Shown here: piece by piece, positions 45,803-54,236 of the stretch
How positions within the stretch are numbered: the first letter of the stretch is position 1
How the letters are laid out: each line of letters starts with the position of its first letter
Assembly (NCBI GenBank): GCA_947302715.1
Contig: CAMYVY010000011.1
Span: 18,578 to 82,577, forward strand
Length of the DNA: 64,000 nucleotides
Reading direction: 5' to 3'
DNA from: an uncultured Clostridia bacterium
GTDB lineage: Bacteria; Bacillota; Clostridia; Peptostreptococcales; Anaerovoracaceae
Notes under the pieces: model-generated
Seen by the model: only the letters and a program-made list of their open reading frames with translations
Told to the model about the DNA's origin: nothing
The model's database searches: none
Made by a program: the position numbers and the translations under genes

Positions 45803-46060
45803 ACTCTTATTTGGAATTCCTGCTTGCTTGCAGTATCTTCCGAAGGCTTTCTTAAGCGCCTCGTGATCCACAGGGTTATCATCCATTGAGAAGATATAAC
45901 CATCTGAGGGAAGACCGTTCTCGATTTGAAATCTCCTTGCCGTTTCTATTAGTTCTACGGCTTTGGAAACTAGTACCACGTGCCTGTCGCCGAAGGTTCC
46001 TTTGGTGTGGTCAACAATCTCGTCGCATCTTTCGCGATAGAATCTGCAAACCGTCGTTTT
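45780..46060 (-). pseudogene. Tyrosine integrase remnant
   Basis: Encodes SKAVELIETARRFQIENGLPSDGYIFSMDDNPVDHEALKKAFGRYCKQAG (given here only by position: about 45810-45970), which matches the central part of the integrase gene at 51427-52692 at both protein and DNA level. Both ends are missing and the frame is lost near 45795. It lacks the catalytic Arg-His-Arg-Tyr regions, so it is inactive. It marks a former insertion of a related element. Confidence 0.85.
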
Positions 46061-46093
46061 CTTGTTATGATATTGTGTAATTAGTGTATTGCT

Positions 46094-46783
46094 TTAATCT
46101 ACATATTCGATTGAAATTACTTCACTTACCATATTTAAAAGAATGTCGTAGTCGCAATCCCCAGCGATTAGAAATACGCTGGTGCCGTTTTCTGCTACCA
46201 ATGAATATATCCCCCCTTGATTTGTAACTATAACGGATCGACCATCAATATCTTCAATGGTTGTATTAGAACCATCATTCGGTACATTTAGATTTCCTTG
46301 GCCATCATCTGCGAATGCTTGCGAATAAATGATGGTTTTGCCTGAATCGTTCGTGTAATGTATTTCATAATGCAAGGGCTCTTCGACTTTCTGATCAACA
46401 TGGAACCCTTCTGGAGTTGAGGGAGTGATAGCCTTGAATGAAGCCTGGAGAGCAGGGTCATTACTTCCTTCTGTAATTAGATTCCAGGGTCCATTCTGTT
46501 GAGTCATGTTTATTGGTATATTCTTTATGACGGCATAGACCGTGATGGACATACACAGGATCAACATTGCAGCTATTGCACCTATGGATGAACGACGAAT
46601 TCTGCGACTAAAGATCGTACTGTACTTATGGTTAGACATTTTAGTCACCGAATCCATTCGGGTTAAAAAAGCATCCGAAAAATCGTGGGGTACTTTTGCA
46701 CTGGTGGTTTCTATTTCTTGTAATTCTTCTTCAAATGCCTGTATAAGTGCGCGTTTTAGATTGTTGTTGTCTAAAGTAGTCAT
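46094..46783 (-). CDS. Membrane anti-sigma factor-like protein (DUF4367-type C-terminus)
   Basis: An N-terminal cytoplasmic region (about 1-68) with predicted helices is followed by one membrane helix (GAIAAMLILCMSITVYAVI, about 70-90) and an extracytoplasmic domain. The C-terminal part (TNQGGIYSLVAENGTSVFLIAGDCDYDILLNMVSEVISI in essence) resembles the DUF4367 domain common in anti-sigma factors of Clostridia. Its start overlaps the end of the ECF sigma gene by four bases, strong evidence for a sigma/anti-sigma pair. Confidence 0.8.
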   Translation of the reverse strand: MTTLDNNNLKRALIQAFEEELQEIETTSAKVPHDFSDAFLTRMDSVTKMSNHKYSTIFSRRIRRSSIGAIAAMLILCMSITVYAVIKNIPINMTQQNGPWNLITEGSNDPALQASFKAITPSTPEGFHVDQKVEEPLHYEIHYTNDSGKTIIYSQAFADDGQGNLNVPNDGSNTTIEDIDGRSVIVTNQGGIYSLVAENGTSVFLIAGDCDYDILLNMVSEVISIEYVD

Positions 46784-47337
46784 AGGGGTTCTCCTTCTTT
46801 TGAGATTTCTTCCATAAGTTTTACTCGAGCTCTTTGAATTCTCTTGTGAGCGGCAGCAATACTTATATTTAAAACAGTTGCAATTTCCCTTATGCTCATC
46901 TCTTGAACGACGTAGAGAAGCAGAGGATCTTTCAGCGTTGATGGTAGTTTTCTAACTGCTTTAAGGATTAGCTCATAACTATACTGGGCAAGAAATTCAT
47001 CTTGGCTACTGCTGTAATGAAATGGTAAGCGTTCATATTCTGCAGAAATATCATCAACTAGAATTTCGCGATTCCGTTTCGCAGCCATGTTAAGACTTAC
47101 GTTTCTTGCTATTATTGACACAAAACTCTTTGTGGCTGGTGAGTCGGAAGCACTAATTTTATCTAGGTTTTTTGATATTATAATAAATGCTTCTTGAACC
47201 GCATCTTCTGCAAGATGATTGTCTTTTAGTATATCCCTTGCTATGTAAAACATAAGGTTCTTGTACTTTTCATATACAAGTATGAATTTACTTTGAGGGG
47301 TTTCTGATTTTAATGATTGTACAATCATAAGTAGCAT
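46780..47337 (-). CDS. ECF-type RNA polymerase sigma factor (2)
   Basis: Region 2 shows YKNLMFYIARDILKDNHLAEDAVQEAFI and region 4 shows LPSTLKDPLLLYVVQEMSIREIATVL with helix SIAAAHKRIQRARVKL. 185 aa. Translationally coupled to the anti-sigma gene downstream. The target regulon is unknown. Lies between an integrase remnant and a structured repeat, so it may be accessory DNA. Confidence 0.9.
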   Translation of the reverse strand: MLLMIVQSLKSETPQSKFILVYEKYKNLMFYIARDILKDNHLAEDAVQEAFIIISKNLDKISASDSPATKSFVSIIARNVSLNMAAKRNREILVDDISAEYERLPFHYSSSQDEFLAQYSYELILKAVRKLPSTLKDPLLLYVVQEMSIREIATVLNISIAAAHKRIQRARVKLMEEISKEGEPL

Positions 47338-47518
47338 AAAGTAATACTCCTACTATTTTGAAATATTATTAATAATATCCTATTACTAAATATAACAATT
47401 CTGAAGCACTCTTTTGGACATTTTTAAATCATTCTTTTCAAAAAAACTCGGTGTGGGGGTTACTCTGATAATAGTATTCTTGTTTGGATTTCAGGGTGGG
47501 TAAAGCTCGTTAATCACC

Positions 47519-47629
47519 TCAAGGAAGCCGTCGCTGGCTCGAGCCCTTATGTAGCTCGCAGGCCAGGTAACAGGCGCGCGGCCTTGGCTGGTGATTTCCA
47601 AGAGCTCAGAGGAGAGAGATTGGAGAGGA
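47519..47629 (+). repeat. Structured repeat, copy 1 (degraded)
   Basis: About 110 bp closely related to the copy at 56241-56351 on the opposite strand. Shared words include GTCGCTGGC, CGAGCCCTT, TAGCTCGCA, TAACAGGCG and CCAAGAGCTCAGAGGAGAG. The outer stem (TCAAGGAAGC with GCGGCCTTGG) and the inner stem (GCTGGC..CGAGC with GCTCG..GCCAG) are still mostly paired but carry mismatches that the other copy lacks. No terminator follows directly. Confidence 0.75.
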
Positions 47630-47673
47630 TTTATCCATGCTGCGAGATAGGGTGGAGCATCTTTAAATATGCT

Positions 47674-47793
47674 AAAGGTGCAATTAATACCCCGATTATG
47701 TTCCCAAAAGGTGCAATTAATATCCTGACAAAGTTGCCAAAAGGTGCAATTAATATATTAATTTGCTTGCCAAAAGGTGCAATTAATTATAAT
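47674..47793 (+). repeat. Four 33-bp direct repeats (AAAGGTGCAATTAAT) before the DUF4143 ATPase
   Basis: The 15-mer AAAGGTGCAATTAAT starts at 47674, 47707, 47740 and 47773, an exact 33-bp period. The conserved block extends to TGCCAAAAGGTGCAATTAAT in later copies, while the remaining ~13 bases vary. The period is a multiple of three and the array is open as an 11-residue peptide repeat (P-K-G-A-I-N-I-L), but a reading frame start with a ribosome site is not evident. The last copy runs into TTATAAT (47787-47793) just upstream of the gene, so operator or iteron-like function is possible. Confidence 0.9.
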
Positions 47794-47815
47794 ATGCTAT
47801 TAGGAGGTGCGGAGA

Positions 47816-49162
47816 ATGAGAAGAAATGCAATAGTAGCTTTAGAGGCATGGCTTAACAATAAAAGACGCAAACCATTGATTTTGTGGGGTGCGAGGCAAG
47901 TAGGAAAAACATATCTTGTAAGAGATATATTTGCAGAGGAATATTTTTCTAATTCATATATCTATATTGACCTTCGTGTCGAAAATGCAATAAAGGACTA
48001 TTGTTCTGAAACAGTGGATGCTGGGGATATCATCAATTTTATATCAGTTGCAAAGAACAAAAAAATAGATTCATCAACGCTGCTCATATTTGATGAGATT
48101 CAAGAGTGCCCGGCAATAATAACGGCGCTTAAGTATTTTTGCCAAGACCATCGGGAAATACCGGTTATTGCCACTGGCTCAATGGTAAGAATTAAGCTTA
48201 AGCGTATGGCGAATAAACGTGGAGCTGGAAAAGAAGAACCGTTTTTATTCCCGGTGGGGAAAATAAATCAATTAACCCTATATCCAATGACCTTTGATGA
48301 GTTTCTGGTAAATTACAATCAAAGTCTGTATGAATATATAGTGTCATCATATAGAGCAAGGAAGCCTCTTGAAAGCAATTATCATGAGTTAGCAATGGAT
48401 GCACTATATACATACTTGCTTATAGGAGGTATGCCGGAAGCAGTTGACACATATTTGGAAACTAGAGACTTACAAGAGTCACGAGAGGTGCTAAAGGATT
48501 TATATGACAACTACCTTGCGGATATGCAGCTGTATCAAGCTAGTCCTGAGGCCATCCTTAGATCCCAACGGATTTTCAATAACATTTATAGAGAATTAAA
48601 TAAGGAGTCAAAAAACTTCAGTCCGGGAATTATCGAAAAAGGCAGTAAGGTTCGTGACTATTTGACGGCACTGGACTGGCTTACACTCGCTCATGTTGTA
48701 TATAGGTCCATGCAATTAAAAGAACATATAGTATCGCCGCTATCTGCTGACAGTGACTCAGCATTCAGACTTTTTCTCGCTGATGCCGGTATGTTTGCGT
48801 ATCAAAGCAATGCTACGCCCGAATCCTTTATTGAGAGAAACAGCAGAAATACGCTATCAGGTATATTTATTGAGAATTATGTAGCAACGGAGTTAGCGGC
48901 AAGGGATCTTCCTTTGTTTTATTGGAAAGGAAAAAATAATTCGGAAATAGAATTTGTTATAGAATCTGAAGGAAAATTCTACCCTATTGATGCTAAGAAA
49001 ACAAAGGGTTCTCTTCCATCCCTCGAGAAATACAAGCAACATAACAAACTTGACTATGCAATCAAGGTTTCTGCTAACAATTATGGTTATAGCGAGGAGA
49101 ATAAAATATTAACGGTACCCTTATATGAAGTCTTTCTTATAGCGGAAGACTTAAAAAAATGA
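47816..49162 (+). CDS. AAA-type ATPase with DUF4143 C-terminus
   Basis: N-terminal AAA domain: Walker A WGARQVGKTYL (residues about 22-32), LIFDEIQECPAII as Walker B/sensor region near 98, and ATGSMVRIK sensor near 125. The C-terminal half has the DUF4143 signature (FLADAGMFAYQSN, GIFIENYVATEL, FYWKGKNNSEIEFVIE), with the D-x-E-x-K-like segment resembling a PD-(D/E)XK nuclease remnant. Common but poorly understood in anaerobes. The ATG at 47816 lies 8 bases after AGGAGG; a GTG at 47807 overlaps that site. Preceded by the 33-bp repeats. Confidence 0.88.
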   Translation: MRRNAIVALEAWLNNKRRKPLILWGARQVGKTYLVRDIFAEEYFSNSYIYIDLRVENAIKDYCSETVDAGDIINFISVAKNKKIDSSTLLIFDEIQECPAIITALKYFCQDHREIPVIATGSMVRIKLKRMANKRGAGKEEPFLFPVGKINQLTLYPMTFDEFLVNYNQSLYEYIVSSYRARKPLESNYHELAMDALYTYLLIGGMPEAVDTYLETRDLQESREVLKDLYDNYLADMQLYQASPEAILRSQRIFNNIYRELNKESKNFSPGIIEKGSKVRDYLTALDWLTLAHVVYRSMQLKEHIVSPLSADSDSAFRLFLADAGMFAYQSNATPESFIERNSRNTLSGIFIENYVATELAARDLPLFYWKGKNNSEIEFVIESEGKFYPIDAKKTKGSLPSLEKYKQHNKLDYAIKVSANNYGYSEENKILTVPLYEVFLIAEDLKK

Positions 49163-49331
49163 AACCAGAAGAGAGAAGTCTAGGTAGAACGAGGCTAACG
49201 CTGGTTTTCGGAAAACAAGCGAAGAAAACAAGCGAAGAAAAACGGCGGACAAAAGCGGTGGATAAAACGGAGTTGAACAACCAAAGAATAAGAGAATTCT
49301 TTGGGAATAATGAATAATTGGGTGAACTAAA

Positions 49332-49358
49332 AGGCGGAGGATTATCCCTCCGCCTATC
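49332..49358. terminator. Bidirectional hairpin terminator
   Basis: AGGCGGAGG and CCTCCGCCT pair perfectly around ATTATC. On the minus strand the stem is followed by TTTTAG, so it suits the lipoprotein gene at 49388; on the plus strand it would stop the ATPase transcript. Confidence 0.75.
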
Positions 49359-49387
49359 TGTTACATGCTTACAAAAGTATTAACAGC

Positions 49388-50722
49388 TTAGTTCATCATT
49401 GTAATCTGGTCAATTTTTCCTTTAGACCAGATAATATCGAGTTTTATATCGCCATCTCTAAAGGATAGTGACTTAAACTCAGTGGAAGTATCTTCATACT
49501 GATTTGATGGTTCACCGTATGCAGCAATGAAATCTTCTTCGGTGCTTTCCAGTGTTAGACCGCCAGGAAGAATGATAGCAGGTACAGTCTCAGAGCGATT
49601 GATTCCTGGTATGTCAAGGTAATCAATTGCACCTTCCAAGTAAGGAATAGATGATTCGGATACGTTTACAAGAGAAATCATTACATGGAAGCTGTTAAAT
49701 TCATAACCCCATTTTTCCTTATAAACTCCCATGGCGCTTCCAGAAGTTGTGCGCGGGTTCAAAGTATAATCTTTATATTTCTCTGCATCTTCCGGTGTCA
49801 AAGACCATTCCGAAGGAATTTCATTAAAGCCTGTTCCGAGAGTGAATATATCTCCATCAATGGAAATCTGACCGGAGGCAAGAGTTGCGTCATTTATGGC
49901 ACTTGCGTCTGCGTTGGTTTCCGTTGTAGCTGCAGGAGCAGCCTCCTCGGTAGTGGCTGACGCTGATGCACTGTCTTTAAATGTTGCAAGAACGTCATCA
50001 GTCTTGTCTTCTCCAAGGGTTGTAGCGGTGATTGCTGCAATAGCAGAACCATTCTTTAGGTACACCTGCTTTTGATACATATTCATATCACCACTCTTAC
50101 TGGTTATAGCAAGCGTTACACAGGGTTTACCAATAAACTCCATTTCAGAGATTTCTGTGTTAATATCGGTTAGCCCTTGAGATTCTAAACTTGCCTTAAC
50201 TGTATCAGCAGAGGCTTCAGCCAACTGCTTTTCGTTAAATAGTGTGCCATAGAGTTTGCCGATATCTTGAACTGTGATGTTGACGTTATTGAAGGCGTTT
50301 GCCCCCTCAATTGCCGAAACGGTATCCATAGCATAAAAATCAGTTACATAACCACTATCTTTGAACATCTCAACAAAGGATTCGTCATCAAAATTAGAAA
50401 TGGCTAATCCCATAATTGTTGCAATCTCCTCTTTAGAAAGAATGAACCATTTTTCTGGGACGCTATAACTTAAGTCGAAATATTCATTAACATACTGGGA
50501 TTCTGTTTGCTTTCCCAATACTTCTTCTGGAACATCAATTTCGGGTACAGTCTCCTCCGTCTCTTCAGCTTCTTCAGCTGTCTCTTCCACTTCTTCCTCT
50601 GCTGCCTCTGTTTCACTTGGTTCTGGTGTGGAATCACTTTTATTTCCACAGGCCGCAAGTGTTGCAACTAGAGTGAGCGTTAGACAAAGAATGATTAATT
50701 TTGAAAAAATTGTCTTTTTCAT
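49388..50722 (-). CDS. Large lipoprotein of unknown function, 444 aa
   Basis: Signal peptide with lipobox TLAACG, a ~45-residue linker of Glu/Thr (EEEVEETAEEAEETEET), then a globular domain (SYSVPEKWFILSKEEIATIMGL onward, about 80-255), an Ala/Thr-rich spacer (ATTEEAAPAATTETNADA) and a C-terminal beta-rich domain (about 285-444) with EDFIAAYGEPSNQYED, a word pattern seen in clostridial lipoproteins. Two domains separated by a flexible spacer suggest a surface-displayed binding protein. Ends at a bidirectional terminator. Confidence 0.82.
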   Translation of the reverse strand: MKKTIFSKLIILCLTLTLVATLAACGNKSDSTPEPSETEAAEEEVEETAEEAEETEETVPEIDVPEEVLGKQTESQYVNEYFDLSYSVPEKWFILSKEEIATIMGLAISNFDDESFVEMFKDSGYVTDFYAMDTVSAIEGANAFNNVNITVQDIGKLYGTLFNEKQLAEASADTVKASLESQGLTDINTEISEMEFIGKPCVTLAITSKSGDMNMYQKQVYLKNGSAIAAITATTLGEDKTDDVLATFKDSASASATTEEAAPAATTETNADASAINDATLASGQISIDGDIFTLGTGFNEIPSEWSLTPEDAEKYKDYTLNPRTTSGSAMGVYKEKWGYEFNSFHVMISLVNVSESSIPYLEGAIDYLDIPGINRSETVPAIILPGGLTLESTEEDFIAAYGEPSNQYEDTSTEFKSLSFRDGDIKLDIIWSKGKIDQITMMN

Positions 50723-50838
50723 TTAATAACATAACTCCTTTCCAAATAACATAACGTTCGTATTATATTCGATATTACGAAGATATTCAACATATAGAAC
50801 AGCGTGTAGTATTTCATTGGGAGACAACGAAGAAAGTA

Positions 50839-51057
50839 ATGATAAGCTATGCGCCATTTTGGAAAACAATAAAGGAATCTGATGAAAACTGGTATACACT
50901 AACGCTAAACCATCATGTTTTATCCAGTACTTTATTTCGCTTAAAACATGATAAGGATGTCTCCACAAAAAACTTAAACGATCTTTGTCGCATTCTAAAC
51001 TGTAGAATCGAAGATATAGTCGAATATATTCCTAGTGAGGAAGATCAAAAACTGTAA
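50839..51057 (+). CDS. Small Cro/CI-type HTH regulator
   Basis: 72 residues. WKTIKESDENWYTLTLNHHVLSSTLFRLKH followed by VSTKNLNDLCRILNCRIEDIVEYIPSEED is the pattern of the small Cro/CI (HTH_26-like) family, in which the last helix (CRILNCRIEDIVEY) is especially conserved. The usual motif I-S-x-x-T-L-x-R is present as LSSTLFRLKH. Ribosome site is weak (GAAGAAAG). It lies just outside the left end of the mobile element and may be a remnant of accessory DNA. Confidence 0.75.
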   Translation: MISYAPFWKTIKESDENWYTLTLNHHVLSSTLFRLKHDKDVSTKNLNDLCRILNCRIEDIVEYIPSEEDQKL

Positions 51058-51135
51058 ATCTAATCTAGTCTGATATCTCATTTATAGAAATCTAGTCATA
51101 ATTAAATAGCTTGGATAAAAGTATAGGGAAATAAA

Positions 51136-51293
51136 GGGAATTTATTATTTTTTGTTGATTGTGTTTAAGCCGTCGTGATATAATGCCAATGTCCCGATTA
51201 TCCAGGGACACAAAAAATAAAAATCAACGTCCCCAAAACGTTGAAAATTCAATGGTCCATTAGCTCAGCTGGGAGAGCGTCTGGGTGACAACC
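51136..51293 (+). repeat. Left flanking copy of tRNA-Val promoter plus 5' tRNA half (attL side)
   Basis: A 158-bp segment highly similar to 60625-60781. Both copies contain a TTGATT / TATAAT promoter (18-base spacer), two short leader hairpins whose stems (TGTCCC..GGGACA and TCAACGT..ACGTTGA) are kept while the loops differ, and the first half of a tRNA ending in GGGTGACAACC. They bracket the integrase-relaxase element. Confidence 0.85.
51254..51293 (+). pseudogene. 5' half of a tRNA-Val gene (interrupted in the anticodon stem-loop)
   Basis: GGTCCAT, TA, D-arm GCTC AGCTGGGA GAGC, then anticodon arm TCTGG-GTGACAA-CC. Sequence diverges into element DNA (CGCGAAAG) right after the loop. The missing 3' strand CCAGA with a T-arm remnant is found at the right boundary (60779-60815), so the gene was split here. 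Confidence 0.75.
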
Positions 51294-51333
51294 CGCGAAA
51301 GAAGAGGCGAACAGCCTTTTTATATCCACCGAG

Positions 51334-51362
51334 AAATCGTTGATGTTTCAACGATTTTTCTT
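51334..51362. terminator. Intrinsic terminator at the left end of the element
   Basis: AAATCGTTGA and TCAACGATTT enclose TGTT and run into TTTCTTTT. A larger inverted repeat surrounds it: AACAGCCT (51310-51317) with AGGCTGTT (51365-51372). It would stop the transcript that starts at the tRNA promoter and could also overlap integrase arm sites. Confidence 0.75.
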
Positions 51363-51426
51363 TTAGGCTGTTCATATTTTGCCTCTCATTTAGAATAAAA
51401 CAATTGAATACAACTGAATACAGAAT

Positions 51427-52692
51427 TTACGAAAGTGCGTCGCAAATTGCACCATATATTTCATCACTGGTGCTTCGATCATAGCAGTAACTTCGGTACG
51501 TTGTCCGAGGGTCTCTATGACCGACTTGCTGGCAAATCGTATTGATATTGACGTGACTGTCTATTAAAGTGGAGATATAAGTTTTTCTTGCTTTGTGAGA
51601 GCTCTTTGTTGGAATTCCTGCTTGATCGCAGTATTTTCCGAATGCTTTCTTAAGAGCCTCACCATCCACGGGCCCCTCGTTCATGGAGAATATATAACCA
51701 TCCGAGGGAAGATTGTTCTCAATCTGGAATGCCCTTGCTGTTTCGATTAGTTCAACTGCCTTTGGTATAAGTATTACATTTCTATCTCCGAAGGTGCCTT
51801 TTGTGTGGTCAACAATTTCCTTGTACCTTCCGCGATAGAACCTACTTACAGTTAGGATAGTTCCTTTGACATCTTCATATCTAATCGCACAAGCTTCTCC
51901 TACACGAAGTCCGGTTAGAAACATAAACATCACTGCTAAGGGTACCAATTGGTGGACTTTATGCTTTTTATTATTGAAATAGTCCCAAGCTATATTAAAG
52001 ATAGCTTCTTGTTCCTTTGGACTGTAGACCTGAGTCTGATCCGGTTTCTTTATTTCCGGCTTGAGGACTCTCCGTCTATCTACCTTTACATCTCGTACCG
52101 GGTTCTTCTCGATTAATTCCTTATCCACTGCGTAATCCAAACCTTGGTTTAGGATAGTCATAAAATTTGCGTACTTATGAGCGTCCATTTCAAACTCATG
52201 AATCTTTCTGTGAATGAAGTCATCAAGGTCCAACTTGGTAAGTGTACGTATTGGCCGCTTGATAATTTCTTCGCCCACATAGTATCTTTTCCATGAGCAA
52301 TGATACATTCCTATGGTACTCCGAGCGACTCTGAGAGACTTGTGCTCAATCCATTCGGGATAAAGCTCCTCCAAAGTAACATTGGTGTGGGAATAAGATT
52401 CATAATAGTCGCATAGGCTGATTTCCAATTCCGTCTTAGATGGTTTTACAAGCATTTTTCTTCCGTATGAATTGGTCTCATCCTTAACATAAGTTCTCCA
52501 ACGACCATCCTTGCCCTGAAATATTCGATATGGATGTTTATTGAGTATTGAATTCCTCTTTGCTTCTTGCATGGATTCAGACACGTCGTTCATATTTATC
52601 ATACCATTCTCACTTAGGTAGGACAATACTTCCTCCGACGTGAAGGGAAGAGGAGTAGCTGGCGGTTGGTTATTATTAACCTGCAGATTCAT
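51427..52692 (-). CDS. int: Tyrosine integrase of the mobilizable element
   Basis: Site-specific recombinase that integrates and excises the element. The SAM-like arm/core-binding region is N-terminal (about 90-200). The catalytic domain shows FLTGLRVGEACAIRY (first Arg), HKARKTYISTLI, GHRDPRTTYRSY (His-Arg region and the Tyr near the end). The ATG at 52692 has GGGGAG six bases upstream and is preferred over 52710. About 421 aa. The gene lies ~130 bases inside the left boundary, the usual place for an integrase next to its att site. A decayed relative occurs at 45.8-46.1 kb. Confidence 0.92.
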   Translation of the reverse strand: MNLQVNNNQPPATPLPFTSEEVLSYLSENGMINMNDVSESMQEAKRNSILNKHPYRIFQGKDGRWRTYVKDETNSYGRKMLVKPSKTELEISLCDYYESYSHTNVTLEELYPEWIEHKSLRVARSTIGMYHCSWKRYYVGEEIIKRPIRTLTKLDLDDFIHRKIHEFEMDAHKYANFMTILNQGLDYAVDKELIEKNPVRDVKVDRRRVLKPEIKKPDQTQVYSPKEQEAIFNIAWDYFNNKKHKVHQLVPLAVMFMFLTGLRVGEACAIRYEDVKGTILTVSRFYRGRYKEIVDHTKGTFGDRNVILIPKAVELIETARAFQIENNLPSDGYIFSMNEGPVDGEALKKAFGKYCDQAGIPTKSSHKARKTYISTLIDSHVNINTICQQVGHRDPRTTYRSYCYDRSTSDEIYGAICDALS

Positions 52693-52792
52693 AGGAATCT
52701 CCCCAATCATTTAATCTCTTATTCATAATACATATCCTTTCGTTTTAAGATATCAAGAAGTTAATAAGTTTTCTGTACGCAGGAGCAGGGGG

Positions 52793-54049
52793 TTACCTTT
52801 CCAAATCCTGTTCCTTTCTTGACCTAATAAACTTCCTTTCCTTTTGCTCGTTTTTATATAGTTCTTTCAATTCATCAAAGAAGCCTTTGACTTTCTCGGG
52901 ATAGAGTTTCATTCCTGCCACATAGTCCTTCACGGTTTCCTTAAATGATTCGAACTCCTCTTTTACTTGCTCCAATTTAGCCTCCAGCTTTTTAACTGTT
53001 CCTCTTAAATCGGAGATAGTCCAGGACTGGCTCGCTATGGTTCTATCCTTTTCAGCAATAACGTTTTCCTTATCCAGAAGCTGCTTTTGAGCAGCAATTC
53101 CTTTCTCGGCCAGGTAATGCAAGGATTCAAACTCATCCTGGGTGAGCTGAACTTTTCCTGTTAAAGTCTTCTTTCCGATGTCAGAAATGTCATCCAGCTT
53201 CTCCTTTAGCTCTCCGGCTTTCTCTCCGTACCGAGCGGAAACCTCAAGATTCTTTTCAATCTCTTTTAATCTCTCCGTATCCTTTTTGATTTTGAAATCA
53301 AGTACCTCGAGATGCTCTTCCGTGCTTCCTCTTTCACCTCTGACAAAGTCCGTATATCCGGCTTTCTTCATGTGATCAAAGAAGTCATCCTGGAGCTTAC
53401 TATAGGATTTTTCATAGATTATTTTTCCGTTTTTGCTTCGGATTGGCTCACCGTTTTCATCAAGTTTCGGAAGGGACTTCCACTTTTTAGAGTGGCTAAC
53501 TTGTGTAATTACTTCCTTCACTTGACCGATTTTCTCCGGATCCTTGCATCGTTTTGACCATTTAATTTCTTTTTCTACCGTGGGAATTGCTATTACATGA
53601 AGGTGATAATGGTAGACCGGTCTTCCCATTTCTTCGGTTACAGCTACGTTTAATTCGTCCGCATGCATCACTGCAGCGATGATATTTTGCTCGCCATAGA
53701 AACTTTTTGCGTACTCATATGCATCGCTATAGAACTTTTTTGCGAACTCATATCCACCGTTTTCTTCAAAGTATGTCGTGTTTACATCGAGCAATAGCTC
53801 GTCATAAACTTTCGCATCAGGCTTTAATCCTCGGGTAGAAATGAGTCCTTCTTTTTCCATTTGGTCGAACTTTTCGTTATATGTTAAGCCTCCGGTATCC
53901 TTAAAATGGATGTTGAGATGCGACATATTTTTATCCACATTCATGTTCTTGTAGGTCTTGTTTTGCCTCTCGTTATGCCTCTGGAATTTACCAACTCCGG
54001 CTTTATTTATCTGCCCAACTCGGGCGACACTGTAGTGTGTTTTGGCCAT
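52793..54049 (-). CDS. mobV: MobV-family relaxase (Pre/Mob)
   Basis: Nicks DNA at oriT and leads the strand during conjugative mobilization. N-terminal motif I RHNERQNKTYKNMNVD (about 24-39), with His25 as the likely nucleophile in this family, and the metal-binding motif HYHLH at 147-151. The C-terminal third is a long coiled coil (LKEIEKNLEVSARYGEKAGEL; LRGTVKKLEAKLEQVKEEFESF). 418 aa. Its ATG follows GGGGGTG. The oriT lies immediately upstream. No type IV secretion genes are present, so transfer would rely on a helper. Confidence 0.92.
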   Translation of the reverse strand: MAKTHYSVARVGQINKAGVGKFQRHNERQNKTYKNMNVDKNMSHLNIHFKDTGGLTYNEKFDQMEKEGLISTRGLKPDAKVYDELLLDVNTTYFEENGGYEFAKKFYSDAYEYAKSFYGEQNIIAAVMHADELNVAVTEEMGRPVYHYHLHVIAIPTVEKEIKWSKRCKDPEKIGQVKEVITQVSHSKKWKSLPKLDENGEPIRSKNGKIIYEKSYSKLQDDFFDHMKKAGYTDFVRGERGSTEEHLEVLDFKIKKDTERLKEIEKNLEVSARYGEKAGELKEKLDDISDIGKKTLTGKVQLTQDEFESLHYLAEKGIAAQKQLLDKENVIAEKDRTIASQSWTISDLRGTVKKLEAKLEQVKEEFESFKETVKDYVAGMKLYPEKVKGFFDELKELYKNEQKERKFIRSRKEQDLER

Positions 54050-54091
54050 TATGTTTTCACCCCCTTTGCATTTTTCTTATTCGGCCAAGAT

Positions 54092-54215
54092 GGGAGTCCG
54101 GGCCCATCCCGGAGGATTACACTCCTTTCTTTGAAAGTGTGTAACCCACTATGACACTTTCATGGCTTCGCCCTGCAAAGTGCCGTGGGCCAAAGGGCAG
54201 GCCCTCTGGACTCCC
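54092..54215 (-). other. Predicted oriT of the MobV element
   Basis: GAAAGTGT (54133-54140) and ACACTTTC (54154-54161) form an inverted repeat whose minus strand reads AAAGT..ATAGTGGGTTA..ACTTTC. This parallels the pMV158-type oriT (AAAGTATAGTGTG/TTATACTTT), predicting a nick between 54145 and 54144 on the minus strand (GTGGG/TTA). A wider inverted repeat GGGAGTCC (54092-54099) with GGACTCCC (54208-54215) frames the whole site between mobV and repA. Confidence 0.75.
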
Positions 54216-54236
54216 GTAGAAATCATCGAAGTCGTA

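Noticed and set aside
47584..47856. 90-aa protein with K-G-A-I-N repeats
   Set aside because: The start region is the structured repeat, no convincing ribosome site was seen, and the frame overlaps the ribosome site and start of the ATPase. Kept only as a possibility in the repeat entry.
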